DNA of 40,236 nt, taken from assembly GCA_947589105.1 (NCBI GenBank), contig CANQBL010000008.1:1-40236 (forward strand). The letters are read 5' to 3'. The notes below the pieces were generated by a model, which had not been told where the DNA came from, made no database searches, and worked only from the letters and a program-made list of their open reading frames with translations. This DNA is from an uncultured Bacilli bacterium (GTDB lineage Bacteria > Bacillota_I > Bacilli_A > RF39 > UBA660). How positions within the stretch are numbered: position 1 is the stretch's first letter; each line of letters begins with the position of its first letter. The position numbers and the translations under genes are program-made. Of the stretch, positions 1 through 8,635 are shown one piece after another.

Positions 1-103
1 CATTTAACTTATTATACTCTAATCAGACTTATTGCAGTTTTTTTCTATAAAACGGAATTCCAAATAAAAATTAACGTCGAGTTTTAAATAACGTAATTAA
101 AAT

Positions 104-132
104 TTGATTTAATTAGTAATTTATGCTAAAAT
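104..132 (+). promoter_or_regulatory. Sigma-A-type promoter for the 144-aa gene
   Basis: TTGATT at 104-109 and TAAAAT at 127-132 are separated by 17 bases, with a TG just upstream of the -10 box (TATGC). The upstream ATG at 123 lies inside this promoter, so translation should start at the later ATG at 159, which has its own ribosome binding site. Confidence 0.7.
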
Positions 133-158
133 ACAGCAGCATAAAAAGGAGTTACACT

Positions 159-593
159 ATGAATAGATATAAAACATATATTAAATACAATGAGATTTTA
201 GATATTGCACTTACAGGCGATATAAATGCAGCAAAAAAATATGAGCAAGAACAAAGTGATATAAAAAAACATTATATGTATATTACATTAGTAAATCAAT
301 TATCAAATTTATTAAAGTTAAAAGAAGAAAGTATTCCTAAAAAGAAGGTAGAATTTAATTATTCTGATAAAGATATTGAGTTTCTTAAACAATTTAAAGC
401 TTGTGACTTAACTCAAAAAGAAGCTGCTTTAACTGGTAAAAGCCTAGAATATCGAAAATATTGTAGAATTTTTGGAAATTTTAAAGATGACGATATGGTA
501 AAAATTGAAAAAGAATTAAATAACTTAAATGGTGATTTTACTCCAAGACTTGCATATTTATTTTATAAAAAAACTAAAAGACCAAAAACATAA
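159..593 (+). CDS. Small hypothetical protein, 144 aa
   Basis: I do not recognise the family. The protein is soluble, mostly helical by composition and rich in Lys, Glu and Asn, with no signal peptide or membrane segment. The second half (CDLTQKEAALTGKSLEYRKY) has a loose helix-turn-helix look, and the C-terminus is basic (KKTKRPKT), so nucleic-acid binding is possible but unproven. The start at 159 is preferred over the in-frame ATG at 123: it has an AAGGAG sequence about 9 bases upstream, whereas 123 overlaps the promoter. It is a single-gene transcription unit converging on the slipin gene, closed by a shared terminator. Confidence 0.75.
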   Translation: MNRYKTYIKYNEILDIALTGDINAAKKYEQEQSDIKKHYMYITLVNQLSNLLKLKEESIPKKKVEFNYSDKDIEFLKQFKACDLTQKEAALTGKSLEYRKYCRIFGNFKDDDMVKIEKELNNLNGDFTPRLAYLFYKKTKRPKT

Positions 594-619
594 AAAAAGA
601 AGTAATTTACTTCTTTTTT
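593..619. terminator. Bidirectional intrinsic terminator
   Basis: The stem AAGAAGTAA/TTACTTCTT is flanked by an A run on the left and a T run on the right, so it can end transcripts on both strands: the 144-aa gene (+) and the slipin gene (-). Confidence 0.8.
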
Positions 620-1389
620 GTTATTTTATTAACTACATCTTCTATTTGTTCATTAGAAATTGATTTTCCTTCAAAACTCTTTAAAATTTCTACTGGTACA
701 GCAAAAATAATAGTATTTGATTGATCAGACGATATATCACTTAAGGTAGATAAAGTTCTTAAATGCATTGCTCCTGGCGTAGAAGCCATTAATGATGCTG
801 CTTTTGCAAGATTTTTTGAAGCTTCTACCTCACCTGCTGCCTTTGTTATAACTGCCTGTTTTTCTCTTTCAGCTTCTGCTACACGAGCTATAACACGTTT
901 CATTTCTTCTGGCAAAGATATATCTTTTAATTCAACATCTTCAACTTTTATTCCCCATGGATCCGTTGCTTTATCAATTATTTTACAAATTTCTGATGAT
1001 ATTTTATCCCTTTCACTTAAAAGTTCATCAAGTGATACTGATCCTACTGCATTACGCATTGTTGTTTGAGCTAGTTGACCAACTGCAAAATAAAAATTTT
1101 CAACCTCTAAAACAGCTTTAGAAGCATCAAAAACTTTATAATAAATAACTGCATTTATTCTAACCGAAACGTTATCCTTTGTTATGGCATCTTGTTCTGG
1201 TACATCAACGGCCTTTGTTCTTATGTCAACTTTTCTATAACTTTGAAAAATTGGAAATACAAAATTCCATCCTGGATTCATTGTTTTACTGTATTTACCT
1301 AGGGTAAATTTAATTCCCCTTTCATACTGATTTACTTGCTTAATTGATATTAAAATAACTATCAATATAATAATTAATACTACAAACAT
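607..1389 (-). CDS. SPFH/band-7 membrane protein, slipin (stomatin-like)
   Basis: The protein has 260 aa. An N-terminal membrane helix (about residues 1-18) is followed by an SPFH/band-7 domain beginning NQYERGIKFTLGKY and containing NPGWNFVFPIFQ, then helices with the motif VIARVAEAEREKQA that is typical of bacterial slipins. Family members oligomerise at the membrane and scaffold lipid microdomains or proteases. The usual NfeD-type partner protease is not next to it. The ATG at 1389 (AGGAAGT 7 bases upstream) is preferred over the TTG at 1410. It lies downstream of scpB with a 54-base gap and may be co-transcribed with scpAB. Family assignment is secure; the cellular role is inference. Confidence 0.9.
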   Translation of the reverse strand: MFVVLIIILIVILISIKQVNQYERGIKFTLGKYSKTMNPGWNFVFPIFQSYRKVDIRTKAVDVPEQDAITKDNVSVRINAVIYYKVFDASKAVLEVENFYFAVGQLAQTTMRNAVGSVSLDELLSERDKISSEICKIIDKATDPWGIKVEDVELKDISLPEEMKRVIARVAEAEREKQAVITKAAGEVEASKNLAKAASLMASTPGAMHLRTLSTLSDISSDQSNTIIFAVPVEILKSFEGKSISNEQIEDVVNKITKKK

Positions 1390-1443
1390 TATTCTTACTT
1401 CCTTTCTCAATTTAATATATATAGTAATTATTAATAATATATT

Positions 1444-2004
1444 TTATTCATTTTCTTTATACTTAGAAATAAACAATTCCTTTTCTTCATCAGTAATATC
1501 TTCTTGAATTTTCAATTCTGGAAGTTCATTAATTGAAGATAAATTAAAATAATCCAAAAATTTATCAGTTGTTTTATAAAGCATAGGCTTCCCTGGTAAA
1601 TCACTTCTTCCAACCATATCTATTAGACCCCTAAAAAGGAGTTTTCTTACCATTTCCCTACTAGATACTCCTCTTATTTCATCAATCATTCCAACCGTTA
1701 TAGGCTCATTATAAGCAACTATTGCAAGTACTTCTAAAGCAGCTTGTGATAACAGTCCTGATACAGTTTGATCTGCTAGTACTTCATAATATTTCTTATG
1801 TTCTTCTTTTGTTGAAAGCTTATATTTATTTCCAAGGCAAACTAATTGAAGTCCCCTATCATCACTTTTTAACGATTCTTGATATTTCATTAATAAATCA
1901 TTAACGCTATTTTCATTTAATTCCAATAGTTTACCAATTTCTTCTTTGGATAAACCATCTTCACCAGTTACAAAAAGTAAACCTTCTAATATACCTTGTT
2001 TCAT
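1444..2004 (-). CDS. scpB: Segregation and condensation protein B
   Basis: The 186-aa product has the normal length for ScpB and its two winged-helix domains. The segment ALEVLAIVAYNEPITVGMID followed by IRGVSSREMVRKLL is diagnostic. ScpB binds the linker of the kleisin ScpA and helps the SMC ATPase organise and segregate the chromosome. The ATG overlaps the scpA stop codon in an ATGA arrangement, so the two proteins are translationally coupled, as expected for subunits of one complex. An AAGGTG ribosome binding site lies inside the end of scpA. Confidence 0.95.
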   Translation of the reverse strand: MKQGILEGLLFVTGEDGLSKEEIGKLLELNENSVNDLLMKYQESLKSDDRGLQLVCLGNKYKLSTKEEHKKYYEVLADQTVSGLLSQAALEVLAIVAYNEPITVGMIDEIRGVSSREMVRKLLFRGLIDMVGRSDLPGKPMLYKTTDKFLDYFNLSSINELPELKIQEDITDEEKELFISKYKENE

Positions 2005-2744
2005 TTTTGTTCACCTTCTTTTAACGAAATTAATATGGTTTTAAAGTTATTTTCCTGTTTAACTATAATTTCATCTTTTTTTATCATTTCTAATATAGAT
2101 AAAAAGCTAACTATAACCTCTTGTTTTGTTTGAACATCAAATAGTTCTTCAAATTTAACAGTTTTCTTATTAGAAAGAATTTTTTTAATACTTGCAATTT
2201 TATCACTTAATGATAATTCTTTTTTAGTTATCTTTGTTGTTATTGGAGCATCTAATTTTTTTCTTTCTATTATCGTGTTAAAAGCTTCAATAAGATTATC
2301 TAATGATACATCATCACTTTTTTCTGATTCCTTAGCATAAAAACTTAAATTTTCAGGTTCTTTCGTAATTATTAATCTTCTAGTCATTTCTAGATTTTTA
2401 AATTCACTGGTAATTTCTTTATACTTTTTGTATGCAAGTAATCGTTCAATTAAAACTTCCCTTGGATCTTCTTCATATTCTTCTTTAGAATCCTGCTTTT
2501 GCTTAGGTAATAACATTCTTGATTTCATTTCTATAAGTTCCGAAGCCATTACTAAATACTCACTTGCAATAGATAAATTAAGATCCTTCATTGCTTTAAT
2601 GTAATCTAAATATTGTTTAGTTATTTCCTCTATTTTTATATCATATATATCTATATCATTTTCTTTTATTAGATGCAAAAGTAAATCTAGTGGTCCATCA
2701 AAGTTTTCTATAGTTATTTTATATTGCATTTTTACCACTACCAT
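2001..2744 (-). CDS. scpA: Segregation and condensation protein A (kleisin)
   Basis: The product has 247 aa. The N-terminal FDGPLDLLLHLIKENDIDIY motif is the ScpA signature and contacts the SMC neck; the C-terminal winged helix contacts the SMC head. Together with ScpB it forms the bacterial condensin. Translation may begin at 2744 or at the in-frame ATG at 2729 (MQYKIT); the latter has GTGG 5 bases upstream and matches the usual start of the family better. No smc gene is in the window, which is common. Confidence 0.95.
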   Translation of the reverse strand: MVVVKMQYKITIENFDGPLDLLLHLIKENDIDIYDIKIEEITKQYLDYIKAMKDLNLSIASEYLVMASELIEMKSRMLLPKQKQDSKEEYEEDPREVLIERLLAYKKYKEITSEFKNLEMTRRLIITKEPENLSFYAKESEKSDDVSLDNLIEAFNTIIERKKLDAPITTKITKKELSLSDKIASIKKILSNKKTVKFEELFDVQTKQEVIVSFLSILEMIKKDEIIVKQENNFKTILISLKEGEQK

Positions 2745-3061
2745 TCCATTAAATTTTTGTTTTATATTTTTTATACTTTACTAGTAAACTATGACTTCTT
2801 AGATTCCGTAGGTTTTTAAAAAATTATATATTCAATTAAAACTAAACCAAGTTTTTTTTCATAGTTATTTATTTTTTTTTATTTATTTTATTTATTTTTA
2901 CTACATTAACTCTATAGAAAATTTTTTTAAATATAGAACATAACTATCAATAACTTTGTATAAAATTACCTTATTTTGTTATTCAACTAGTAAACTAATT
3001 TTGTTTTTCTACGTTCTTTATTACCATCTAATCACCTAATTCTTAATAATTATAACATATT
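2745..3061. repeat. AT-rich spacer with a 12-bp direct repeat
   Basis: This stretch between scpA and the RNHCP gene has no credible ORF. It contains two exact copies of ACTAGTAAACTA (2780-2791 and 2986-2997) and long T runs. A TATAAT read on the minus strand near 3050 could be the -10 box for scpA, but its -35 is poor and the leader would be about 300 bases. No recognised riboswitch or RNA was seen. Confidence 0.4.
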
Positions 3062-3090
3062 TAGACAATATTTAAAATATTTGTTATAAT
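3062..3090 (+). promoter_or_regulatory. Promoter of the RNHCP gene
   Basis: TAGACA (3062-3067) and a perfect TATAAT (3085-3090) are separated by 17 bases, about 18 bases upstream of the start codon. Confidence 0.75.
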
Positions 3091-3107
3091 TCCTATGGTG
3101 ATTTAAA

Positions 3108-3413
3108 TTGAAAAAGTTTAATATGATTGACGAAGAATTTATTTGTGAAAATTGTGGAAAAAAAGTTCAAAAATTAGGTTATACCGCAAGAGATCATTGT
3201 CCTTATTGTCTTTATTCTAAACACGTAGATATAAACCCAGGAGATAGAAATAATGCGTGTAAAGCAATGCTTAAACCTATTGGAATAGAAAAGTTTAAAA
3301 ACTCATTTAAAATTATATATAAATGCGAAAAATGTAATAAAACACATAAAAACATAATGGCAATTGATGATAACATGGATTTAATTATAGAGCTATCAAA
3401 AAAACTCAACTGA
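3108..3413 (+). CDS. RNHCP-domain zinc-ribbon protein
   Basis: The product has 101 aa and three Cys-pair knuckles: CENCGKK near residue 13, RDHCPYC near residue 29 (the RNHCP-type signature) and CEKC near residue 73. This is the arrangement of the small RNHCP family, presumed zinc-binding and of unknown function. The start is a TTG with GGTG about 9 bases upstream; an ATG five codons later (3123) is the alternative. It forms a monocistronic unit with its own promoter and a terminator whose loop contains the stop codon. Confidence 0.85.
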   Translation: MKKFNMIDEEFICENCGKKVQKLGYTARDHCPYCLYSKHVDINPGDRNNACKAMLKPIGIEKFKNSFKIIYKCEKCNKTHKNIMAIDDNMDLIIELSKKLN

Positions 3414-3428
3414 TCGGTTGAGTTTTTT
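3401..3428 (+). terminator. Intrinsic terminator of the RNHCP gene
   Basis: The stem ACTCAAC (3404-3410) / GTTGAGT (3417-3423) is followed by TTTTT. The TGA stop of the gene (3411-3413) sits in the loop. Confidence 0.85.
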
Positions 3429-3549
3429 AATATACCAAGTTATATTATCTATTTAACCAATAAACCATCTACTTTTTATACATTATTATGTCATAAAGTG
3501 TTGTTTTTTTATTATACGCGATTAATAGAATTTTACAGTTTTTTATCCA

Positions 3550-4620
3550 CTATTTTTCTTTATTTTCCAATTTTAATACATCAACATTATTTATAGCTTC
3601 AAAACGCTTAGAAATCTTATCAGTTGTTATATGAATATCATTAGCATCACGACTTACAGCCTCTATACTCCTAGATAACTTATCCCATCTTTGTTTATAT
3701 CTTAAAAAATCAGTTGATAATTTATTTAATTCTTCATGAATTATACTTGTATATTTATCTTTTTCTATGTTTTTAATTACAAGTTCAATTGTTGTTAACG
3801 TACTCATTAACGTGGTAGGCGATGCAATCCATACTCTTTTTTTATAAGCATATTCAATTATGTCTTGATGATAAGCATTAAGTTCCGCAAATAAAGCTTC
3901 CGCTGGTAAAAACATTATCGCTTGATCACTAGTTACCCCACTTATAATATATTTATTTGCAATTGCATCAATATGTTTTTTTACGTCTTGTTTAAATTGT
4001 TTTTCAGCATTTTGTCTTTCTATTATTCCTGCTTTTTTATCTATCATTAACCGGTAATTTTCTAGTGGAAACTTAGAATCAATGGCAATTGTTCCAAGAG
4101 GTTCTGGTGCAAAAAGTACGCAATCCGCTATAACCCCTGTATCAAATATATATTGCATTTTATATATTTTATCGTTATTTTCACCAAATACACTTACAAG
4201 AATATGCTTTAAATTTATTTCTCCAAAAATTCCTCTAGTTTTTTTATCTGTAAGAATTGACTGTAGAGATACTATATCAGTTGATAAACTATCTATTTTC
4301 TTTTGAGCTTCATCTATTTTAGATAATCTTTCTATAACCGATGTAAACGTCTTATTTGTTTTTTCAAAATTTTCATCCAATCTTTCGTTTACCCTATCAT
4401 TAATTAAATTTAGTTTTCTTTCCATTTTTTCGTTTAACTTTTCAAAATTACCATTAAGGTAAATATTTACATCATTTTTAAACTCTCCTAATTCCTTTAC
4501 CAAACTAGTTTCTAATTTTCCTAACCTTTCTGTTATATTGCTCTCATTTATGTTTTTTGATATTGAAAAAATAACTAAAATAACTATTAAAATTAATAAT
4601 CCTATAACTATATATTGCAT
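3550..4620 (-). CDS. rmuC: DNA recombination protein RmuC family
   Basis: The product has 356 aa. An N-terminal membrane helix (about 1-20) is followed by a long coiled coil (about 25-125) and then the RmuC nuclease-like domain with KKTRGIFGEINLKHIL and AIDSKFPLENYRLM. This matches the family order. In E. coli RmuC limits inversions at short repeats; the family has a restriction-endonuclease-like fold. TTGGAGGAG precedes the ATG. It appears to be a single-gene unit with an extended -10 (TTGTATAATG on the minus strand, near 4650). Confidence 0.93.
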   Translation of the reverse strand: MQYIVIGLLILIVILVIFSISKNINESNITERLGKLETSLVKELGEFKNDVNIYLNGNFEKLNEKMERKLNLINDRVNERLDENFEKTNKTFTSVIERLSKIDEAQKKIDSLSTDIVSLQSILTDKKTRGIFGEINLKHILVSVFGENNDKIYKMQYIFDTGVIADCVLFAPEPLGTIAIDSKFPLENYRLMIDKKAGIIERQNAEKQFKQDVKKHIDAIANKYIISGVTSDQAIMFLPAEALFAELNAYHQDIIEYAYKKRVWIASPTTLMSTLTTIELVIKNIEKDKYTSIIHEELNKLSTDFLRYKQRWDKLSRSIEAVSRDANDIHITTDKISKRFEAINNVDVLKLENKEK

Positions 4621-4662
4621 AATAACTCCTCCAATTTTACTACAATAACATTATACAATAGA

Positions 4663-4707
4663 TTTTAAAAAAGAATACATAAAAACTATATATTCTTTAT
4701 GTATTCT
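4663..4707 (-). terminator. Intrinsic terminator of the Rpn-family gene
   Basis: A perfect 12-bp inverted repeat, AGAATACATAAA (4672-4683) and TTTATGTATTCT (4696-4707), is followed on the minus strand by a T run. It overlaps the end of the nuclease gene. Confidence 0.75.
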
Positions 4708-5621
4708 ACTGGTATTTTAGTTATTTTACTTATCTTTTCAATTTCCATACCGCTATTTACTAAACTCTTTAAAATTTCTTTTTTGCCCTCTAGAACTCCT
4801 TCAGCAAGGCCTTCTGCATGACCTTCTGCATGACCTTCTGCATGACCTTCTGCATGACCTTCTGCAAAACCAGTCTTCCTTGCTTCTTGCCTTTCAGTTA
4901 AGGTTACGGCCCTTCTTACCTTTTCTTTATATTCTTCCTCATCATAACAAAGTATCATTGCATCTTCTTCAGATAATGTTATTATCTTATCTTTAACGTT
5001 TTTCATCATAACATCCTCACTAGAAATTTTTTGTAATTCCTCTTTACTATCCAATACTAACATTAACAGTCTTTTTTCAAAAATAGTTAATACTTCGTTA
5101 TTATAATACTTTTCCTTTATTTTTTTCAAGTTAATATGATATTTTTCATAGTTTTCTGTTTCTTTTATATGTCTTTCTTCATCCATTATCATGAATTTTA
5201 TGATTGTCCTTTCATCAAACATATCAAAATTATCAAAGTTGATTTGTATTATTTTATTTAAACCTTCGTACTCCTGTCCAATTTTTAAATTTCTTAGTGA
5301 ATTTAAATATATATCATTTCTTTCAATTAAACCATTATAATAATACTTATTCATCTCAAGATTTATTATGTTATTATCTATCGATATGACCAAATCCGTT
5401 ATTTTTCTTTTTTCATTAACATTTTTAACAGGAAATTCATTATTTTTTATAATTAAATTCTCTCTTACATAATCTCTTCTTAATTTTGTACATTCACATA
5501 TTATTTCAATTAAAAAATCCCTGCATTTTTCATCTTGCATTACGGATTTAAAAACAACGTCATATGTTGCGGGTACTACTTTACCTTCTTTTTTATACTT
5601 TTCTACTATTTGATTTTTCAT
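4686..5621 (-). CDS. Rpn/PDDEXK_2-family nuclease (transposase-associated)
   Basis: The product has 311 aa. The N-terminus (TYDVVFKSVMQDEKCRDFLI) and the core ITDLVISIDNNIINLEMN fit the PD-(D/E)XK_2 family, often annotated as a putative transposase or Rpn recombination-promoting nuclease. The C-terminal region contains tandem AEGH units encoded by a 12-bp DNA repeat, then a short helical tail (IEKISKITKIPVEYI) typical of the family. The start at 5621 has TTGGAGGG immediately upstream; the ATG further upstream lacks such a site. These genes are often copied within genomes, and a decayed piece of a relative may lie at 37.96 kb. The glutamine usual after the EXK position is replaced (EMNK), so activity is uncertain. 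Confidence 0.85.
   Translation of the reverse strand: MKNQIVEKYKKEGKVVPATYDVVFKSVMQDEKCRDFLIEIICECTKLRRDYVRENLIIKNNEFPVKNVNEKRKITDLVISIDNNIINLEMNKYYYNGLIERNDIYLNSLRNLKIGQEYEGLNKIIQINFDNFDMFDERTIIKFMIMDEERHIKETENYEKYHINLKKIKEKYYNNEVLTIFEKRLLMLVLDSKEELQKISSEDVMMKNVKDKIITLSEEDAMILCYDEEEYKEKVRRAVTLTERQEARKTGFAEGHAEGHAEGHAEGHAEGLAEGVLEGKKEILKSLVNSGMEIEKISKITKIPVEYIKNI
4810..4869. repeat. 12-bp tandem repeat inside the Rpn-family gene
   Basis: Four perfect copies of CCTTCTGCATGA (4810-4857) are followed by a partial fifth, CCTTCTGCAAAA. The unit is in frame and encodes AEGH on the minus strand, so copy-number change would lengthen or shorten the protein without a frameshift. Confidence 0.95.
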
Positions 5622-5734
5622 TTGTTTTCCCTCCAAGATGTAACAATACTTAATCATAAGAAAAAAAACAAATAGCAAAAACATACAAAAATTATTCTTT
5701 TGAAAATTTCTTTTTCTAAAAAAAGAATTTTGGT

Positions 5735-6022
5735 TTAGGAATTACCAACTTTTTCTTTTTTTATTCCCTCTATTCCACTTATTACACTATAACATTTATA
5801 ACCAAGTGCATTTAATATTCTTGCGCAAGATAAACTAACTTTTCCTGTATCACAAATTAAGTAATAACTATCTTTTTTATTCATATAATCCTGTGGATTA
5901 GACATTAATACAAGCCTTGGTATATTAATACTTTCTTTTATATGATATTCTTTAAAATCAATAGAATTTCTAATATCAATAATTTTAGTCTTATTAATTA
6001 TACTATTATACTCTATTTGCAT
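5735..6022 (-). CDS. Single-domain rhodanese-like protein
   Basis: The product has about 95 aa. It has the rhodanese landmarks: IIDIRNSIDFKEYHIKESINIP at the start (Asp-Ile-Arg, then His-Ile and Asn-Ile-Pro), and an active-site loop CDTGKVS with the catalytic Cys. Single-domain rhodaneses carry sulfane sulfur as a cysteine persulfide. The ATG at 6022, with GGGTGAT just upstream, is preferred over the GTG at 6031. It sits downstream of the secretion locus beyond a terminator, so it is probably a separate unit. The substrate is unknown. Confidence 0.88.
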   Translation of the reverse strand: MQIEYNSIINKTKIIDIRNSIDFKEYHIKESINIPRLVLMSNPQDYMNKKDSYYLICDTGKVSLSCARILNALGYKCYSVISGIEGIKKEKVGNS

Positions 6023-6045
6023 AATTATCACCCATTTTAATATAT

Positions 6046-6072
6046 GAAAAAAGCACTTTAAGTTAAGTGCTT
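6046..6072 (-). terminator. Intrinsic terminator of the secretion operon
   Basis: On the minus strand, AGCACTT/AAGTGCT (arms 6052-6058 and 6065-6071) is followed by TTTTTTC. It immediately follows the coupling-ATPase gene and marks the end of the secretion locus. Confidence 0.85.
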
Positions 6073-6073
6073 T

Positions 6074-8557
6074 TTACTCAAAGAATTCATCTAGCAAATC
6101 ATCATTTTCATCTTTGTCTTCTTGTTTCATTATTTTTTCTATTTCTTCTTTATTAGTATAAACCTCGTTATTATTTGATATAGTATCAACTTGTAACGTT
6201 TCTTTTGGAGTTTTATTTTCTTCTTCAACTTTTTCTTTAATATTTACAGGTTCATCATCAAATGATAAATCCTCTAAAAAATCATCCATTAAATTAAGTT
6301 TAGTACCATTATCATTTGAAGAAATAGTATTACTATCATTTTTTTCAAAGTTTGAAAAATCTATTTTATTACTAGGCATTATAACATCAGATGATAAAGG
6401 TTCATTTTTAGATAAAGAATCCTCAACCAAAGTTTTTTCTGAAGCTTTAGCTTCGTTATTTTGAGCTTCATTATCAGCTTTTTCCTCAGCTTCTAATTCT
6501 GCTATTCTAGCATCAATTTTCTTAATCATTTCATCTATGTTTAAATCTTCATCCATAGAATTAGATTTATTCAAATTACTGACTAAGCTACTTTCCCCGT
6601 TAGTATTACCAAATGGTGATTTAAAACCATTATTATTTGCTCCATAAGTTTCAAAAGGATTAGAGGTATTACCAAAGTTGTTTGTACCAAATGGACTAGA
6701 TGCACTTCCAGGTCCAAAAGGAGATGATCCAAATGGCGAAGGGCCCCCTCCAAACGGAGAACCTGCTCCAAAAGGAGAATTACCACCAAATAATTCATTT
6801 CTTTTTTCATCCTTTTTCTTTTGTACAAACTCTCTTATATCAAACAACTTAATAGATTGTTGTTCATGTGATGGCAAAGTTGCTTTAGGTACTTTCTCAT
6901 TGTTTTTACCATAACCAAAATCAGTATTCCAAAACGGTAAAAACTTTGTTCTAAGAGGTGGCAGACGATGCTTTAAAATAAGTACTTCATCTTGCGTGAA
7001 TCGTTGTAATTCAGTAACCGTTATAAGGGGTCTTGTTTCTTCTTTTTGGTCTTTACCTACCTTAACTATTTTATCACCACAAAGTTTACTTATTTCTTCC
7101 AAAGCTGATAACTCTCCTGTTAATAAGTAAAGAATATTACCACAGTTACCACGAATAGTTTCAGCATCTTCATTACCATAAACCTGCTTTAGCTGCGCAA
7201 AATTTTGAATAATCATAGTCATTCTAATTTGTCTTGAACGAGCCGCTGTTATCATCGTAGTAATGTCCTTAACCTTTGGCATATTAGCAAACTCATCTAG
7301 CAAAAAGTTTGTTCTTATAGGCAACTTTCCTCCATGCCTTTGAGCAACCGCAATCAAAGATTCATAACACTGCTTTACAAATATAGTTGCTAAAGCGTGA
7401 TACGTTGTTTTTTCATCTTGAATAATCATGAAAACAGCAGTTTTTTTCTCACCTATTGTTTCCATATCAAAATCACTACGTGATAACATTTCTGCTAAGT
7501 TTTGCGTTACTGCAAACACCTTAATCTTCTGTTTTAAAACTGATAAAATAGAATTTTTAGTATCTTGAGGCGCGTTTACAGTACCTAAAGCATTTATAGC
7601 AGCTGGGCTAGCTGGATCCTTAAATTTAAAATATTCTTTCATGTAAGTTGATGCACCAACTTTTTCTTCTCCAACGGTCATCATTAGGTTAACCGTTGAA
7701 ATACTTATTTCTTCTTCTTTTGCATCTTCAAACATACCTAAGGATAGTCCTGTTAAATAATCTGCTGCTGAATTAGTCCAAAATGGATCATCTGATTTTT
7801 CATCTGTTGCAATGTTAATAGCCATATCATTTAAAAGTTCATTTGCTTTATCTTGATTACCTTCCTTATAATATTTATAAGGTAAAGTATAAGGATTCCA
7901 ACAACTACCATTTTTTGGATCACGAAAGTTAACAACAATTACTTCGTAACCTAAGTCCCTAAGCATTTCTCCATTTTTTTCAAAAATCTCACCCTTAGGA
8001 TCAGTAATAACCATTGATTCACCCTTTTTTGCAAGTAAATTTACCAAAGGGTTTATTATCATTTGAGTTTTACCAGATCCAGTTGCACCAATAACTAGCG
8101 AGTGTGACTCTCCATTATCAACGTAAACTATGTTTTTCTTTTTATCATAAACTAACGGAAAACCCGCACTAACCGCTTCTTTAGCAGTTAATTCAACTGG
8201 TTCTACATCCTTAAATTTTTTATATTCATCTTCTTTAGCAAACCTACCAAAACCATCTTCTTTTTTACCTTCTTTAAAACCAAAACCTTTTTCTCTTGTA
8301 TAAAAATGAGATGAAACACTTACGGTAAGCAAAATAATAGATAAAATCCAAAATAAAATGGTATAAACTAAATAAGGTGGGAAAAAGCCCTTTATAAAAT
8401 TAAAAGTCCAAGTAAACTCTTTAGCTTCAGGTATATCTCCTAAACTACCCTTATGATAAAAATTAACAACGCACATAGCAACTACAATAAGAAGTAGTAA
8501 ACATGCCCATAAAAAAGCTACAACATCTTTATGATTCGCTCTAAACTTTAATTTCAT
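6074..8557 (-). CDS. VirD4/TraG-type type IV coupling ATPase with repetitive tail
   Basis: The product has 827 aa. Two membrane helices (about 13-34 and 60-82) precede a TraG/VirD4 ATPase with Walker A GATGSGKT (157-164), TDPKGE (185-190), Walker B LLDEF (419-423) and AARSRQIRMTMIIQNFAQLK (438-457). Such proteins are hexameric pumps that dock substrates to a type IV secretion channel. After the ATPase comes a low-complexity segment with six SPFG motifs (about 594-650), then a highly acidic tail of about 165 residues. GGAGG lies 5 bases upstream of the ATG. It is the last gene of the locus. Family assignment is firm; whether it moves DNA or protein is unknown. Confidence 0.95.
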   Translation of the reverse strand: MKLKFRANHKDVVAFLWACLLLLIVVAMCVVNFYHKGSLGDIPEAKEFTWTFNFIKGFFPPYLVYTILFWILSIILLTVSVSSHFYTREKGFGFKEGKKEDGFGRFAKEDEYKKFKDVEPVELTAKEAVSAGFPLVYDKKKNIVYVDNGESHSLVIGATGSGKTQMIINPLVNLLAKKGESMVITDPKGEIFEKNGEMLRDLGYEVIVVNFRDPKNGSCWNPYTLPYKYYKEGNQDKANELLNDMAINIATDEKSDDPFWTNSAADYLTGLSLGMFEDAKEEEISISTVNLMMTVGEEKVGASTYMKEYFKFKDPASPAAINALGTVNAPQDTKNSILSVLKQKIKVFAVTQNLAEMLSRSDFDMETIGEKKTAVFMIIQDEKTTYHALATIFVKQCYESLIAVAQRHGGKLPIRTNFLLDEFANMPKVKDITTMITAARSRQIRMTMIIQNFAQLKQVYGNEDAETIRGNCGNILYLLTGELSALEEISKLCGDKIVKVGKDQKEETRPLITVTELQRFTQDEVLILKHRLPPLRTKFLPFWNTDFGYGKNNEKVPKATLPSHEQQSIKLFDIREFVQKKKDEKRNELFGGNSPFGAGSPFGGGPSPFGSSPFGPGSASSPFGTNNFGNTSNPFETYGANNNGFKSPFGNTNGESSLVSNLNKSNSMDEDLNIDEMIKKIDARIAELEAEEKADNEAQNNEAKASEKTLVEDSLSKNEPLSSDVIMPSNKIDFSNFEKNDSNTISSNDNGTKLNLMDDFLEDLSFDDEPVNIKEKVEEENKTPKETLQVDTISNNNEVYTNKEEIEKIMKQEDKDENDDLLDEFFE

Positions 8558-8598
8558 AATTAGCCTCCAAATACAAGTTATTAATAAATATAGAAATA

Positions 8599-8629
8599 TT
8601 ATACCAAATATTTGAAATATTTGGTATAA
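8599..8629. repeat. 31-bp perfect palindrome within the secretion operon
   Basis: TTATACCAAATATTT and its exact reverse complement are separated by one base. It lies in the 78-base gap between the lipoprotein and coupling-ATPase genes. Neither side is followed by a convincing T run, so a standard terminator is unlikely. It could be an operator, an RNA-processing site or an mRNA-stabilising hairpin. Confidence 0.85.
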
Positions 8630-8635
8630 GTTTTA

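Noticed and set aside
2745-3061. Riboswitch or T-box upstream of scpA
   Set aside because: No recognisable aptamer, T-box motif or terminator pair; the segment is mostly homopolymeric A/T.
4810-4869. CRISPR-like array
   Set aside because: The 12-bp units are directly adjacent, without spacers, and are in frame within a protein gene.
5702-5730. Terminator after the rhodanese gene
   Set aside because: An A/T-only inverted repeat is present, but no T run follows on the minus strand, so the call is too weak.
6678-6914. Plus-strand Pro/Gly-rich 78-aa ORF
   Set aside because: It is the antisense shadow of the SPFG repeat region of the coupling ATPase and has no ribosome binding site.
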